Assembly: GCA_965214825.1 (NCBI GenBank)
Contig: OZ243981.1
Location: forward strand, 1,922,001 to 1,986,000
DNA: 64,000 nt
Origin: UBA2970 sp965214825
Lineage (GTDB): Bacteria > Verrucomicrobiota > Verrucomicrobiia > Limisphaerales > AAA164-E04
Direction of reading: 5' to 3'
The position numbers were made by a program, and so were the translations under genes. This document shows, one piece after another, positions 16,279 to 25,506 of this stretch; position 1 is the stretch's first letter; each line of letters opens with the position of its first letter. The notes under the pieces are model-generated. The model did not search any database. It saw only the letters and a program-made list of their open reading frames with translations, and was not told the DNA's origin.

Positions 16279-16584
16279 ATGCCGACATATCAATACATCT
16301 GCAGCAAATGCGACTGCGAGTTCGAAATCTACCAGTCGATGAAAGAGAAGGCGCTCGCGATTTGCCCAAAAGAAACCTGCCCCCGAAAACCATGGGGCAA
16401 AGGCCGAGTAAAACGCGCCATCAGCGCCGGCGCCGGATTAATCTTCAAAGGCAGCGGATTTTACATCACCGATTACCGAAGCGAAGGTTACAAAAAAGCC
16501 GCAAAAAAAGAGACCGACGCTGCCAAACCTGCCAAAAAATCCAAACCGTCAGCAAAAACCCCCAACATATCCAACCCCGCCTAG
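16279..16584 (+). CDS. FmdB-family zinc-ribbon protein
   Basis: A 101-residue protein starting MPTYQYICSKCDCEFEIYQS. It shows the FmdB-type zinc ribbon with CSKC and CPKETC as likely ligand pairs, followed by AGLIFKGSGFYITDYRSEGY, the conserved end of this family. The tail is Lys/Ala/Pro-rich and low-complexity. The function of FmdB proteins is not well settled; they are small putative regulators. The gene is divergent from the lipoyl-protein gene with 133 bases between the two starts, so that interval should hold promoters for both directions. Confidence 0.9.
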   Translation: MPTYQYICSKCDCEFEIYQSMKEKALAICPKETCPRKPWGKGRVKRAISAGAGLIFKGSGFYITDYRSEGYKKAAKKETDAAKPAKKSKPSAKTPNISNPA

Positions 16585-16636
16585 CCAAACTGCCGCCTTC
16601 CCAAAGCCCGGATCCAGCCGCGGCGAACAAATCGCA

Positions 16637-17962
16637 ATGCGCCTTCTCATTCTCATTGCAATCTCTCTGACTTCCCTTCAGGCGGCGGACTATCGGACAG
16701 TAGAAAGCCGCTCTGGTCAATTCATTGTCCGCTGGCGGGAGCAATTCCGCGTGCCGCCTCTCCTCCTCGAAGACGAGAAAGCCGCCGGCATCATCGTCCT
16801 CACCCCGGAGTTGCTGGCCGTTTCCGCCGAACGCATCAAGGAAAGCCTCTTGTGGCAGCTCGGCGCCTCGGACCGCTGGCGCGGCAAAATCCGCTTTCAA
16901 TTCAAACAAGGCAAATCCGACCCCGGCCACTTCTTCCTCGAGTCCTTCCGCTTTTCCAACGGCTGGAACTATCAAGTGACCCTCAGCCCCAAAATCCGCC
17001 GCTCGGTGTGGCTGCGGCACTGTGTGGCCGTCCTCCTGCTGGAAATGGCCAACCGCCTGGCCGGCGAGCGCTCCGCCGAAGTCCCTTTCTGGTTGATTGA
17101 CGGCATCACGATGGAACTACGCCAATCCGCCTTGCTCGACCTCAGCCCCAGCCATACAGAGCGGCTCCTCATCGGCGGCGCCAATCCGGGCTTAGGCATG
17201 ACGACCCCCCAACAACTCTACCAAGACGCCCTCATCTCCACGCGCCAATGGCTCGCCAACAACATCCCCGCCGGCGTCGACGAACTCTTTTTTCCCGCCG
17301 CCGAACACCTGCAAGGCGACAAACAACCCCCCTTCTCCCGCTCCGCCCACCTCTTCTTCCGGCAGCTCCGCGCCCTCCGAGCCGGCAAAGCCAGCTTCCG
17401 CCAATTCCTCAGCTCCCTCTCCAGCCGTCTCAACTGGCAGCAAGCCTTCTTCCCCAGTTTCCATCCCCACTTCAAAAACATGCTCGACCTCGAAAAATGG
17501 TGGGCGGTAACCCTCGTCGATTTTCTCACCAACCCCTACTCCGCCCCCATAAATCCCGAAAAAATGAAAATCAACGCCCACCCTCTCGACGAAAGCCGAA
17601 CTGCCCTCCAGCAAATCCTCTCTCCCCTCCCCGCATTCGTCGGCCGCAAAAGAAACGAAATCGCCAAACGCGCCGGCTTCACCCTCCAGCAAGCCATCGC
17701 CCAATGGGATTACCCCGACCAAAAAACCACCCTCCAGCGCATCATCAACCGCCTCCACCTCCTCAGCATCTACGCCCATCCCCAACTCACTCCCCTCATC
17801 CAAACCTACCAAACAACCCTCAGCAGCTACCTCACCGAACGCGACCGCGCAGGCTACCAACCACTTCGGCGAGGCCAACCGCGGCGCCGCTCCCAACAAA
17901 TCGTCCAAGACACACAACGCAAACTCGACCGCCTGGATGCCCAACTGCTGACTACTGACTAG
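16637..17962 (+). CDS. Secreted protein of unknown function
   Basis: A 441-residue protein with a clear signal peptide (MRLLILIAISLTSLQAADYR; cleavage probably after LQA). The next 100 residues are strand-rich. Then HCVAVLLLEMANRLAGE and EVPFWLIDGITMELRQSALL recall the helical core of peptidase-like or tetratricopeptide-like periplasmic proteins, but I see no HExxH. The C-terminal third is helical and ends in an Arg/Gln-rich tail (RRGQPRRRSQQIVQDTQRKL). It starts 52 bases after the FmdB gene and converges on the type III RM locus. The coding strand is strikingly C-rich at third positions. I do not recognise the family. Confidence 0.65.
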   Translation: MRLLILIAISLTSLQAADYRTVESRSGQFIVRWREQFRVPPLLLEDEKAAGIIVLTPELLAVSAERIKESLLWQLGASDRWRGKIRFQFKQGKSDPGHFFLESFRFSNGWNYQVTLSPKIRRSVWLRHCVAVLLLEMANRLAGERSAEVPFWLIDGITMELRQSALLDLSPSHTERLLIGGANPGLGMTTPQQLYQDALISTRQWLANNIPAGVDELFFPAAEHLQGDKQPPFSRSAHLFFRQLRALRAGKASFRQFLSSLSSRLNWQQAFFPSFHPHFKNMLDLEKWWAVTLVDFLTNPYSAPINPEKMKINAHPLDESRTALQQILSPLPAFVGRKRNEIAKRAGFTLQQAIAQWDYPDQKTTLQRIINRLHLLSIYAHPQLTPLIQTYQTTLSSYLTERDRAGYQPLRRGQPRRRSQQIVQDTQRKLDRLDAQLLTTD

Positions 17963-18024
17963 TGCTCAGTGAGGCGTCCCCGCCAATCTTTCTCCATGCC
18001 TATCCACCATTCACACTTCAACTA

Positions 18025-20999
18025 TTACTTTTCACTGACGACAAACACCTTCATCACCTCGTCGCCAAGGTGATTAATCGCCTTCACAGCGATCTTCCCT
18101 GTAGACGGGCATTCAAAAGGGCGGGAGACATTACTGTGCAAACTTTCCCAAACCGCCTCATTAATCTCCGCCTTCAACGTTCGTTTTAGAGCGTTGTAAG
18201 GGTCCTTGGCGCCTAGAAAATAAGCGTGGCGGATAAAGAAACAATCTTCATTATAATTCGTGTCGATAAACCAGCAAGCGATCCCTTCTGGTCCGTCGCT
18301 ACGGATAGAGCTACTATTCGGTTGGAACACATCCACGCCATTTAGAGTCACCTGAGTCCATGCATTATCCGTAAGAGATAGAGGATAATCCTTTTCAGCC
18401 AAACCATCAATTGTCGGTCGCTCTTGATTAATTTCCTCCAAACTTCCTAGCCCAGACGAACTCTTAACCGACTCATAATTAGCCACCTTCATTCCAGTCA
18501 TCGTCGACAGCCAAATGCCGCTCGTCACAGCAATGTCCGGCTCGCCAAAAACGACAAACAAATTCCCTTGGCCGGCATTTTTCAAATCCCTGGCCATATG
18601 CAAATCAGCATTCATATGCGCTTTAAGAATAGGGATACGGCCAATCCCTTCCAACCCGGCGACCAAAGCTTCAAATGAAAAAGCGCAAGCGATCAACACA
18701 TCATAGCCTGCATCCGCAGCTTCGCCCTCTGCAGCTGTCAAATCCCTTCGAGAAACCGTGCCAAACTCAGGGCCAATAAAAATCCCCGCGCGTTGATCCT
18801 TCCCTTCGCCATCCACATATGTGCCTTCCGCGCAAACCAACTGCCCGGCGCGAGGCATTAGCGAAGAAAACGTAATCCTATCCTCCTTATACGCTTGTTG
18901 CACCCCTGTAGACTTCAAATGCTCCAGAATAATCTCCGTAAAACCAGTGGCATCATGGCTAGGGGCAATCAACTCATCATTGGCGTCCACACCCAACATC
19001 CGGTGTGGAGACAAACTCTCCATCGTGAACGGACCAGCCACACGCACCTTCTTTTTATCCTCGTAAGGCTTGTCATACAGCGTCTCGTAACTTGCATTTG
19101 CCGCGATAGAAGCATCCATCTCCCGTTGCCTAGCTATCCGCAAATCCCAAAACTCCTTATGCAAACCCTTTGCACCTTCTGGCCAATCCTTGGGAAAATC
19201 CCTTGGCACCTCCCATTCCTCCATAGCCTTATGCCCATCCGCCGGCGGCTCATGCTTGGACCACTGGCCACTGGCGGCAGACAACTCCTGTCGCAGCTGC
19301 GCCAAACTCTTCTCGTGCTTCTCCCAAATCACGTCAATCTCCGCATTATTCGCAATCGACTTCAACGTGACATGCGGCACACGACGATACACAAAACCCT
19401 GCTTAATCGAAGGCACACGCCTATCCTCATTCACTTCCTGCTTCATATATCCATCATCCTTTCCTCCACTCCGTTTATTCTGTCCATCCATATTCCTTTT
19501 CTTCAACCTGCCTTCACGAGAGTCCGCCAACAGATAATAAGGATAACGGGCAGCCATAATCCTAGCGCGAGCCAAAGTCAACGCCACCCGACTAGTATCA
19601 ATCGTAATCCAACGTCGACCCCACTGCTCCGCCACAAATGCCGTCGTCCCGCTACCGCAAGTCGGGTCCAAAACCAAATCCCCAGGGTCAGTCGTCATCA
19701 ATAAACAACGCTGAATGACTTTGGGTAAAGTCTGGCAAATGTACACCTTATCAGGCATGAAAGAGCTACTGGTATCAGTCCATGTGTTATGCAATCGATA
19801 AACACTGAAGTCATCGAGAAACCTGACATAACGCAGCGTGCGTCCCAAAATGGCAATGCGATCACTGATTGCAAGTCTGCGCAAACCTTCTTCATTGGTT
19901 TTCCAATGCAATGCAGAACCTGGAAAAAACTCTCGACCAAAAGCATATACAGGTTTGTCCCGTTCAGTAGCACCTGGAGACGTTAAAGCAGTTAACGACA
20001 CAAGACGCATCGAATCGAAAGCACATTGTCTCAATGATTGAATACTCCCAACCTCTTGATAACCTGTGGCGCCTTCATCGCCAGCTTTTTTAGACTGCAA
20101 CAAATGGCGATACTTAACCCCCCCACCATTTTCCTTGCTTTTTGAATACCAAAGGATATAATCTGATATATTAGAGAGTAAATTACTAGAAAACCCACTG
20201 GTCTTAATAGAAGAAATGCAACTCACAAAATTATCAGGCCCAAACACCTCATCCATCACCGCGCGAACCCTATGGACATTCTCGTCCCCTATTTGGACAA
20301 ACACAGAGCCGCTGGGCGTCAACAAATCCCGCGCCGCAACCAGCCTATCGCGCAAATAACTCAAATAAGAATGAATGCCATCGTGCCACGTATCGCGGTA
20401 AGCCCGCACCTGCTCCGGTTGACGTGGAACATGCGCCGACTTCCCATCCTTAACATCCCGGCTAGTCGTGGACCATTGAAAATTAGAATTAAACTTAATG
20501 CCGTAAGGCGGGTCCATATAGATACACTGCACCTTCCCGCGCAAACCCTCGCGATTCGCCAGCGAAGCCATCACCTGCAAACTATCCCCCAAAATCATGC
20601 GGTTAGACCAATTCGCGTCATGCTGATAAAACGCCATCTTATCAGCATCAGGAGGCAACCCATTAAAATCAGCAAACAAATCAGGCTGATCCTCTGATTG
20701 GCGTTCACCGCTAGCCACTTGCAAATCACGGATAATCGCTAACGGCTGCACCTTCTCTTGGATATACAGAGGCGGCGCAGGCACCTCCAATTCCCCTCAT
20801 TCTGCGCATCCTTCCCCCGCCACACCAGCTGCGGGTCCAGCTCCTTGTTGCGCCGTTCATATGCTGACTTGATAGGGCTGCGGGCTTCCTGCTCCATCAC
20901 CGAGTCATGTTCAGCAGAGGGAATATTCTTGCGCTTATCCTCAATATGTGGAATCGTTTCGACAATCTTCCGGCTTCGCTTGCTTTTCCGTTTATTCAT
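18025..20999 (-). CDS. mod: Type III restriction-modification DNA methyltransferase (Mod), frameshifted
   Basis: A beta-class N6-adenine methyltransferase, the specificity and modification subunit of a type III system. MDPPYGIKFNSNFQWS is the catalytic DPPY motif. LVLDPTCGSGTTAFVAEQWG is the SAM-binding motif, placed after DPPY as expected for the class. The long insert and C-terminal half carry target recognition. Codons from ATG 20999 encode an N-terminus (MNKRKSKRSRKIVETIPH ... DPQLVWRGKDAQNEG) that belongs to the same protein. Near 20790 the frame shifts into LEVPAPPLYIQEKVQP. One base appears to be missing in the GGGGAATTGG stretch. Unless this is a sequence error or is bypassed, the full enzyme is not made; a 921-residue piece could start at TTG 20790. 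Confidence 0.85.
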
Positions 21000-21026
21000 T
21001 TTGGAGTGTGCAGTTTTTCGTTTTGG

Positions 21027-21809
21027 TTACGCGGCGACACGTTGCAAGACTTTTCGTTTGAAGTCCTCGTGCGATTCCAGCGACGAGATCATATCGCCGC
21101 CGACGTTTGAAAGCCTGGCGAGGTCTATTCTGGGGATTTCGGTTTGATTTTCAAAGACAAGGACGGACTCGAATTTGAGTTTATGCATATGGAAATGCGA
21201 CAGCAGGATTGTCGTCAGGCGTGCTTTGTCGCGGTTTAATATCCCATACAGGAATAACGGCACATCGTTCTTGCCTTCGATGCGGTAATCCACTGAGTAA
21301 GCCTGGGCATTCGGCACATCGGGTTGGTAGTCTCGCTGAATTTTGGACTCGTCCACCAAACGGGAGAGGATATCGGCCAAGTCGTCATAAAATGTGGAGC
21401 CGACATTCGAGCGGGACAGCAACGTCAAGTCATATATCCTGGTCAATGCTTGCCCGAAAGCGAAAATGGCTTCCGGTAGCCGTTCGTGTGGCGTATCGAG
21501 ACAGAAATCCCCTCCGTCCCATTGCAGCCCTGTCTCCCTCATAATGCGTTCCAGCAACATTCCCCGCGTTCCATCTAGGAAGGCGTCGATGTCGTGCTCG
21601 TAGCTGATGTGCATGAGCGTGTGCCCGTGGTCGGATAATCGCAGCCCGCCCGGTCCGGCTTTGGCAAGGTGAATTGGGTAGCGGTCTCCGTCGGGAAACT
21701 CGAAACGTGCGCGCAGCATCAGCCCGCCTGCCGGGTGCGGTTCGACTTTAACATCCTCACAGAGGCGTTCGCACAAGAGGGTTTGAAGTGTATCAGGATT
21801 GAGGTTCAT
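21027..21809 (-). CDS. DUF1828-type protein within the type III RM locus
   Basis: A 260-residue protein starting MNLNPDTLQTLLCERLCEDV. The segment RYPIHLAKAGPGGLRLSDHG followed by TLMHISYEHDIDAFL matches DUF1828-type proteins as I remember them, which often pair with a DUF1829 half. The C-terminal half (YRIEGKNDVPLFLYGILNRD; FESVLVFENQTEIPRIDLAR) looks like a nuclease-type alpha/beta fold, but no catalytic motif is certain. The start overlaps the end of the small gene upstream by 17 bases, indicating coupling. It lies between res and mod on the same strand. A defence or toxin-antitoxin role is inferred from context only. Confidence 0.7.
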   Translation of the reverse strand: MNLNPDTLQTLLCERLCEDVKVEPHPAGGLMLRARFEFPDGDRYPIHLAKAGPGGLRLSDHGHTLMHISYEHDIDAFLDGTRGMLLERIMRETGLQWDGGDFCLDTPHERLPEAIFAFGQALTRIYDLTLLSRSNVGSTFYDDLADILSRLVDESKIQRDYQPDVPNAQAYSVDYRIEGKNDVPLFLYGILNRDKARLTTILLSHFHMHKLKFESVLVFENQTEIPRIDLARLSNVGGDMISSLESHEDFKRKVLQRVAA

Positions 21810-22137
21810 ATGGCAGCTTCGGTTCGTCATGTTTGGCGTTGAGTCCGGTCAAATTAATATGGCCTGGACCATTGTAACGAGCCAGCGACAAGGCCTGACT
21901 GCCAGGCGGGAAGTATAAAATGCCGCACGAAAAATCTCTGTCGTCGATCAAGTTCTGGCATTGATATATCGAGAAACGCGCCTCCCCGACTTGTTGAGGG
22001 GACGCTTGAAAGTTGCGCTGACGGCGCGCGGGTCTCCTCTTGGGCTTTTCCAACCAGCGCGCCTTCGGGTTGGTTATTCGTTTCGGCATTGCCCGGAGTG
22101 CGGTGAGTTCCTTGTTGTTATAGAGTTTGGTATTCAT
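21793..22137 (-). CDS. Small protein paired with the DUF1828-type gene
   Basis: A 114-residue basic protein starting MNTKLYNNKELTALRAMPKR and very Arg/Lys-rich over the first 50 residues (KARWLEKPKRRPARRQRNFQ). A more globular part follows: ARFSIYQCQNLIDDRDFSCG, ILYFPPGSQALSLARYNGPG. The chain ends soon after RYNGPG. Similar proteins I recall are longer at the C-terminus, so this copy may be truncated or internally deleted. It overlaps the DUF1828-type gene by 17 bases and follows res by 40 bases. A two-gene module such as an antitoxin/toxin pair is possible, without direct evidence. Confidence 0.55.
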   Translation of the reverse strand: MNTKLYNNKELTALRAMPKRITNPKARWLEKPKRRPARRQRNFQASPQQVGEARFSIYQCQNLIDDRDFSCGILYFPPGSQALSLARYNGPGHINLTGLNAKHDEPKLPYEPQS

Positions 22138-22177
22138 CTGAAATGATGCTGCGAGAGGTATTCAGATATCCGGGGGA

Positions 22178-25100
22178 TTATTTCTTGCTTTGACTAGTTA
22201 TTTCGGCGGCGGCAATCTCTGTCTGTGGCCGGAGCTGCTTGATCAAATGATTGAACCCCTCTTTCACTTTGGTCTCGAAGTCCGATTGTATCTCGTAAAC
22301 CTCTGTGAATTCGGCGAAGGCCCAGCGGCCGTAACGGCGGTAATTATTCACGCCGGGCACCCAGTAAGTATCCATGGTTGCCTTTTTCTCTTTGGCGTCC
22401 TCTCCACGGTAGCCTTTGATCTCGACGATGAGGTGCAAGGGGTTGTCTTCACCGTGTCCGTCGTCTACCAAGACGATGAAGTCGGGGATATACTTCCGGG
22501 TTTCCAAACCGTGGCGGTAGGGGACTTCGAGGCCGAGGCCTTGATTTTTGACGTAGGCGAAGACTTTGGGATGGGCTTCGGCGATGCGGCAGAATTCCGT
22601 TTCCCAGTTGCTGTCGCAGACTGCGTAGTTGATGTGGCATTTGCCGGCATCGGTCTTCCAGACGGTTTTCGAGGTGGTGAAATGGACTTGTTTTGTGGAG
22701 CCGATTGGGTTGTAGGGGTCGAGGACGGCGATGATCGGACGCTTTCCCTCATGCCGCGCGACGATCCCCTGCGTGATGCGTTGGCAGGCCGTCTCGGCAA
22801 TCTCCTGGTATATCAACTGCGCCTGGTAGGTGCCGCCTTTGCAGATGAGGTGGTTGTCCAGCCATTGGCGAGTGATGCGTTTGAGCTGGCCGAAGAGGTG
22901 AAGTTTGATCGCTTTGTTGGGATCGCGCCAATGTTTCTCCAGTAAGTGTTTGGTCAGGTGGTAAAGGATGGTAGAGTGCCGCATATTTTTCAGGAGATCA
23001 GGTGATAGGTCAACGCCCTTGCCGATGATGCCTTCGTTGCGGGTAATGGACGGGCCGACATGTTCCGGTGTCAGTTCGAGGGTTGAGTCGTTGTTGAATG
23101 TTGCTTCGAGCCGCTCGTCGGGCAACTTGATGCGGTAGCCCGCAATGCGTGGGAATTGGATTTCTAGCGCGTCGCGGTCGGGGCAAATGGCGCGGACTTG
23201 CACGGTTTTGCACGGCTTCTGCGGTGGGGCGACTACGGGTTTGGCGGTGAAGTCGAAGGGGATGCCGAGCACGTCGGCGTATTCGACGTTGAAGAGGTTG
23301 TTGTTGTTGAGGTCGTAGGATTGCCGGCGCAATGCGCGGCCAACCACTTGCTCGCAGAGGAGTTGGGTGCCGAAGGCGCGGATGCCGAGGATGTGGGTGA
23401 CGTTGTTGGCGTCCCAGCCTTCGGTGAGCATAGCGACGGAGACGACGCAGCGGATGGAGTCGCCAAGCTTGTTCGATTTGCCGACGGTGTTCATCGCTTC
23501 GCGCAGGAGGTCTTCGTCGGAGAGGTTTTCGGCTTGGCTGTGATCGCCGGTGCGTTCGATAATTTCGCGGCGGAAGCGGTCGATCTCGTCCGCTGCGGCT
23601 TGGCGGAAGTTTTTGTCGAGCGCTTCGCCGGATTCGAGTTGCCGGCTGTCGATGAGCAGGGTGCGGAGTCTGGGGAACGGATTGCCGGACTCGTCAAAGT
23701 TGCGGAACAGCTCCAAGCGTCCGTTTTCGAGCGTCTTGGATCCGTCGTCGTTTTCGCGATGAAAGCCGGCGATGTAGTCATAGACGAGCTTCGAGGTGGA
23801 GGTGTTGTTGCAGACGATGATGAAGCAGGGCGGCACGTCGATGCCCGCCTTCTGCCACAGATCGAATTGTTTTTCGTAGTGGCCGTAGAGGGCTTCGAGG
23901 GCGGTTTGCAGCTCGACCGGCAGGCTGAGGGGATCGAGTTTTCCCGCCTTGCCGCGCCCGGCCTTTGGCATCTTGCGGCGGATATGCTTCCAGAGGTTGC
24001 GGAACTTCGGCATGTCGCCGCTGGGGACGTTGTCGGCGACTGGCACGCGCGGCAGCTTGACGATGCCGCATTCGATGGCGTCCATGAGCGAGAAGTCGCT
24101 CATCGTCCAGGGGAAGAGCGTGCCTTCCGCATAGCCTGAGCCGCGCAGGAAGAAGGGCGTTGCCGAGAGGTCAATCACGCGGTTGAGGCCGATTTTTTGC
24201 TGCACCGTTTCGAGTGCCGAAATCCACAGGCGGGCGGCTTCGCGATTCTTTTTGGCTTCTTCGCGGTCGTCGCCTTTGAGGTCGCCCTCGTCGCTTTCCT
24301 CCGCCGGTCGCTGACGGTAGCAGTGATGTGCTTCGTCGTTCAGCGCCAGGATGTTTTTCATCGTCATCAGCTCGGACATGACGCGCCGCAGCATTTGGCC
24401 TTCGGTTTCCGATGTCATGATCGGTTGGCCTCGTCCTTGAAGCAAGGCGCGGCCAACTTTGGACAGCTCCATGTGCTCGCGCAGCCTGAAAGCGTGATAG
24501 TTGGTGATGACGATTTTGGCCTTGTCCAAGTCCGGGAGCATGTCGCTCGGCGCCAGCTCGCGGCTCCGGTAGTAGCTGTCCGGGTCGTTGGGCTGCAGTA
24601 CGCGCAGGCGGTCTTTGATGGTGATGCCGGGCGTGACCACCAGGAAGCCGCGGGTGAACTTCGGGCTGTTGGGGCGACGCAGGGCGTTGATGGTTTGCCA
24701 GGTGATGAGCATGGCCATGACGGTGGTTTTGCCGGCGCCGGTGGCCAGTTTCAGGGCAAGCCGGGCAAGGCTGGGATTCGCTTCGTTGTTGGCATTCTCC
24801 AGATGGTCGAGAAAATGCTGACCTTGCTTGCGGAGTTTGGGCGCGACTTCGGTCAACCAAATAACGGTCTCGACCGCCTCGACTTGGCAGAAGAAGGGGC
24901 GAATTCCGGCAAACGCATGTTGCCGCCAGTGTTTGAGGAGGCGGGCCGTTTCGGGCGTTACGCGCCAGTAGGCGGGATTGGAGAGATTGCGCCAGGCGCC
25001 GACTTTCTCGCGCAGGCTGTTGATGATTTCCGTCAGATCGTATTGCCGTTTCTCCGAGATTTTTTGCGCCGATTGAGCATAGACGATCTCCCTTTGCTGG

Positions 25101-25273
25101 GCGCCATCGCGTTGCTTGGGCTGGGGGATTGGGGAGATGAACTCGGCTTTGCGGCGGGCGTTCTGGGTGTGGTTTGTGGGCTGTCCGTTCTCGTCCAGTT
25201 CCCAGTGGCACGACGGGTAGTTATATGGCGAGTTCAGGATCGGCTGCTCGAAAAACGTCATCTGGTCTTGCAT
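22178..25273 (-). CDS. res: Type III restriction enzyme subunit (Res)
   Basis: A protein of about 1030 residues that cleaves DNA after ATP-driven translocation or sliding. The SF2 helicase part has Walker A LKLATGAGKTTVMAMLITWQ, the DEAH box ALNDEAHHCY, SATPFFLRGSG, and motif VI-like GTQLLCEQVVGRALRRQSYD. The C-terminus holds the PD-(D/E)XK nuclease: YIPDFIVLVDDGHGEDNPLH then LIVEIKGYRG. ATG 25273 is chosen because the following MTFFEQPILNSPYNYPSCHW is the usual Res beginning; ATG 25261 is also possible. It is the first gene of the locus, upstream of mod, the reverse of the common mod-res order. It appears intact although mod is frameshifted. Confidence 0.9.
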   Translation of the reverse strand: MQDQMTFFEQPILNSPYNYPSCHWELDENGQPTNHTQNARRKAEFISPIPQPKQRDGAQQREIVYAQSAQKISEKRQYDLTEIINSLREKVGAWRNLSNPAYWRVTPETARLLKHWRQHAFAGIRPFFCQVEAVETVIWLTEVAPKLRKQGQHFLDHLENANNEANPSLARLALKLATGAGKTTVMAMLITWQTINALRRPNSPKFTRGFLVVTPGITIKDRLRVLQPNDPDSYYRSRELAPSDMLPDLDKAKIVITNYHAFRLREHMELSKVGRALLQGRGQPIMTSETEGQMLRRVMSELMTMKNILALNDEAHHCYRQRPAEESDEGDLKGDDREEAKKNREAARLWISALETVQQKIGLNRVIDLSATPFFLRGSGYAEGTLFPWTMSDFSLMDAIECGIVKLPRVPVADNVPSGDMPKFRNLWKHIRRKMPKAGRGKAGKLDPLSLPVELQTALEALYGHYEKQFDLWQKAGIDVPPCFIIVCNNTSTSKLVYDYIAGFHRENDDGSKTLENGRLELFRNFDESGNPFPRLRTLLIDSRQLESGEALDKNFRQAAADEIDRFRREIIERTGDHSQAENLSDEDLLREAMNTVGKSNKLGDSIRCVVSVAMLTEGWDANNVTHILGIRAFGTQLLCEQVVGRALRRQSYDLNNNNLFNVEYADVLGIPFDFTAKPVVAPPQKPCKTVQVRAICPDRDALEIQFPRIAGYRIKLPDERLEATFNNDSTLELTPEHVGPSITRNEGIIGKGVDLSPDLLKNMRHSTILYHLTKHLLEKHWRDPNKAIKLHLFGQLKRITRQWLDNHLICKGGTYQAQLIYQEIAETACQRITQGIVARHEGKRPIIAVLDPYNPIGSTKQVHFTTSKTVWKTDAGKCHINYAVCDSNWETEFCRIAEAHPKVFAYVKNQGLGLEVPYRHGLETRKYIPDFIVLVDDGHGEDNPLHLIVEIKGYRGEDAKEKKATMDTYWVPGVNNYRRYGRWAFAEFTEVYEIQSDFETKVKEGFNHLIKQLRPQTEIAAAEITSQSKK

Positions 25274-25506
25274 TCGTTTTGGATTCTTTTGCCAAACAAA
25301 GCGAGCGCCGGGAAACCGGGCCGAACGCGCCGTTGCCCTTCGCAACTCCGCCATCGAAAGGCAGGAGAATACAGTGAACAAACTCCGGGCGCAAAGAAAT
25401 TGTCTTGTCGGCGCCTTTCCGTCCGGCCTTGCTCGGTTTTCCCAAGCGCGTCTGGGAGCAAAAGAAAGTCTAGGCGGCGGGCGGCTACTGCTTTATAAAC
25501 GCCCGA

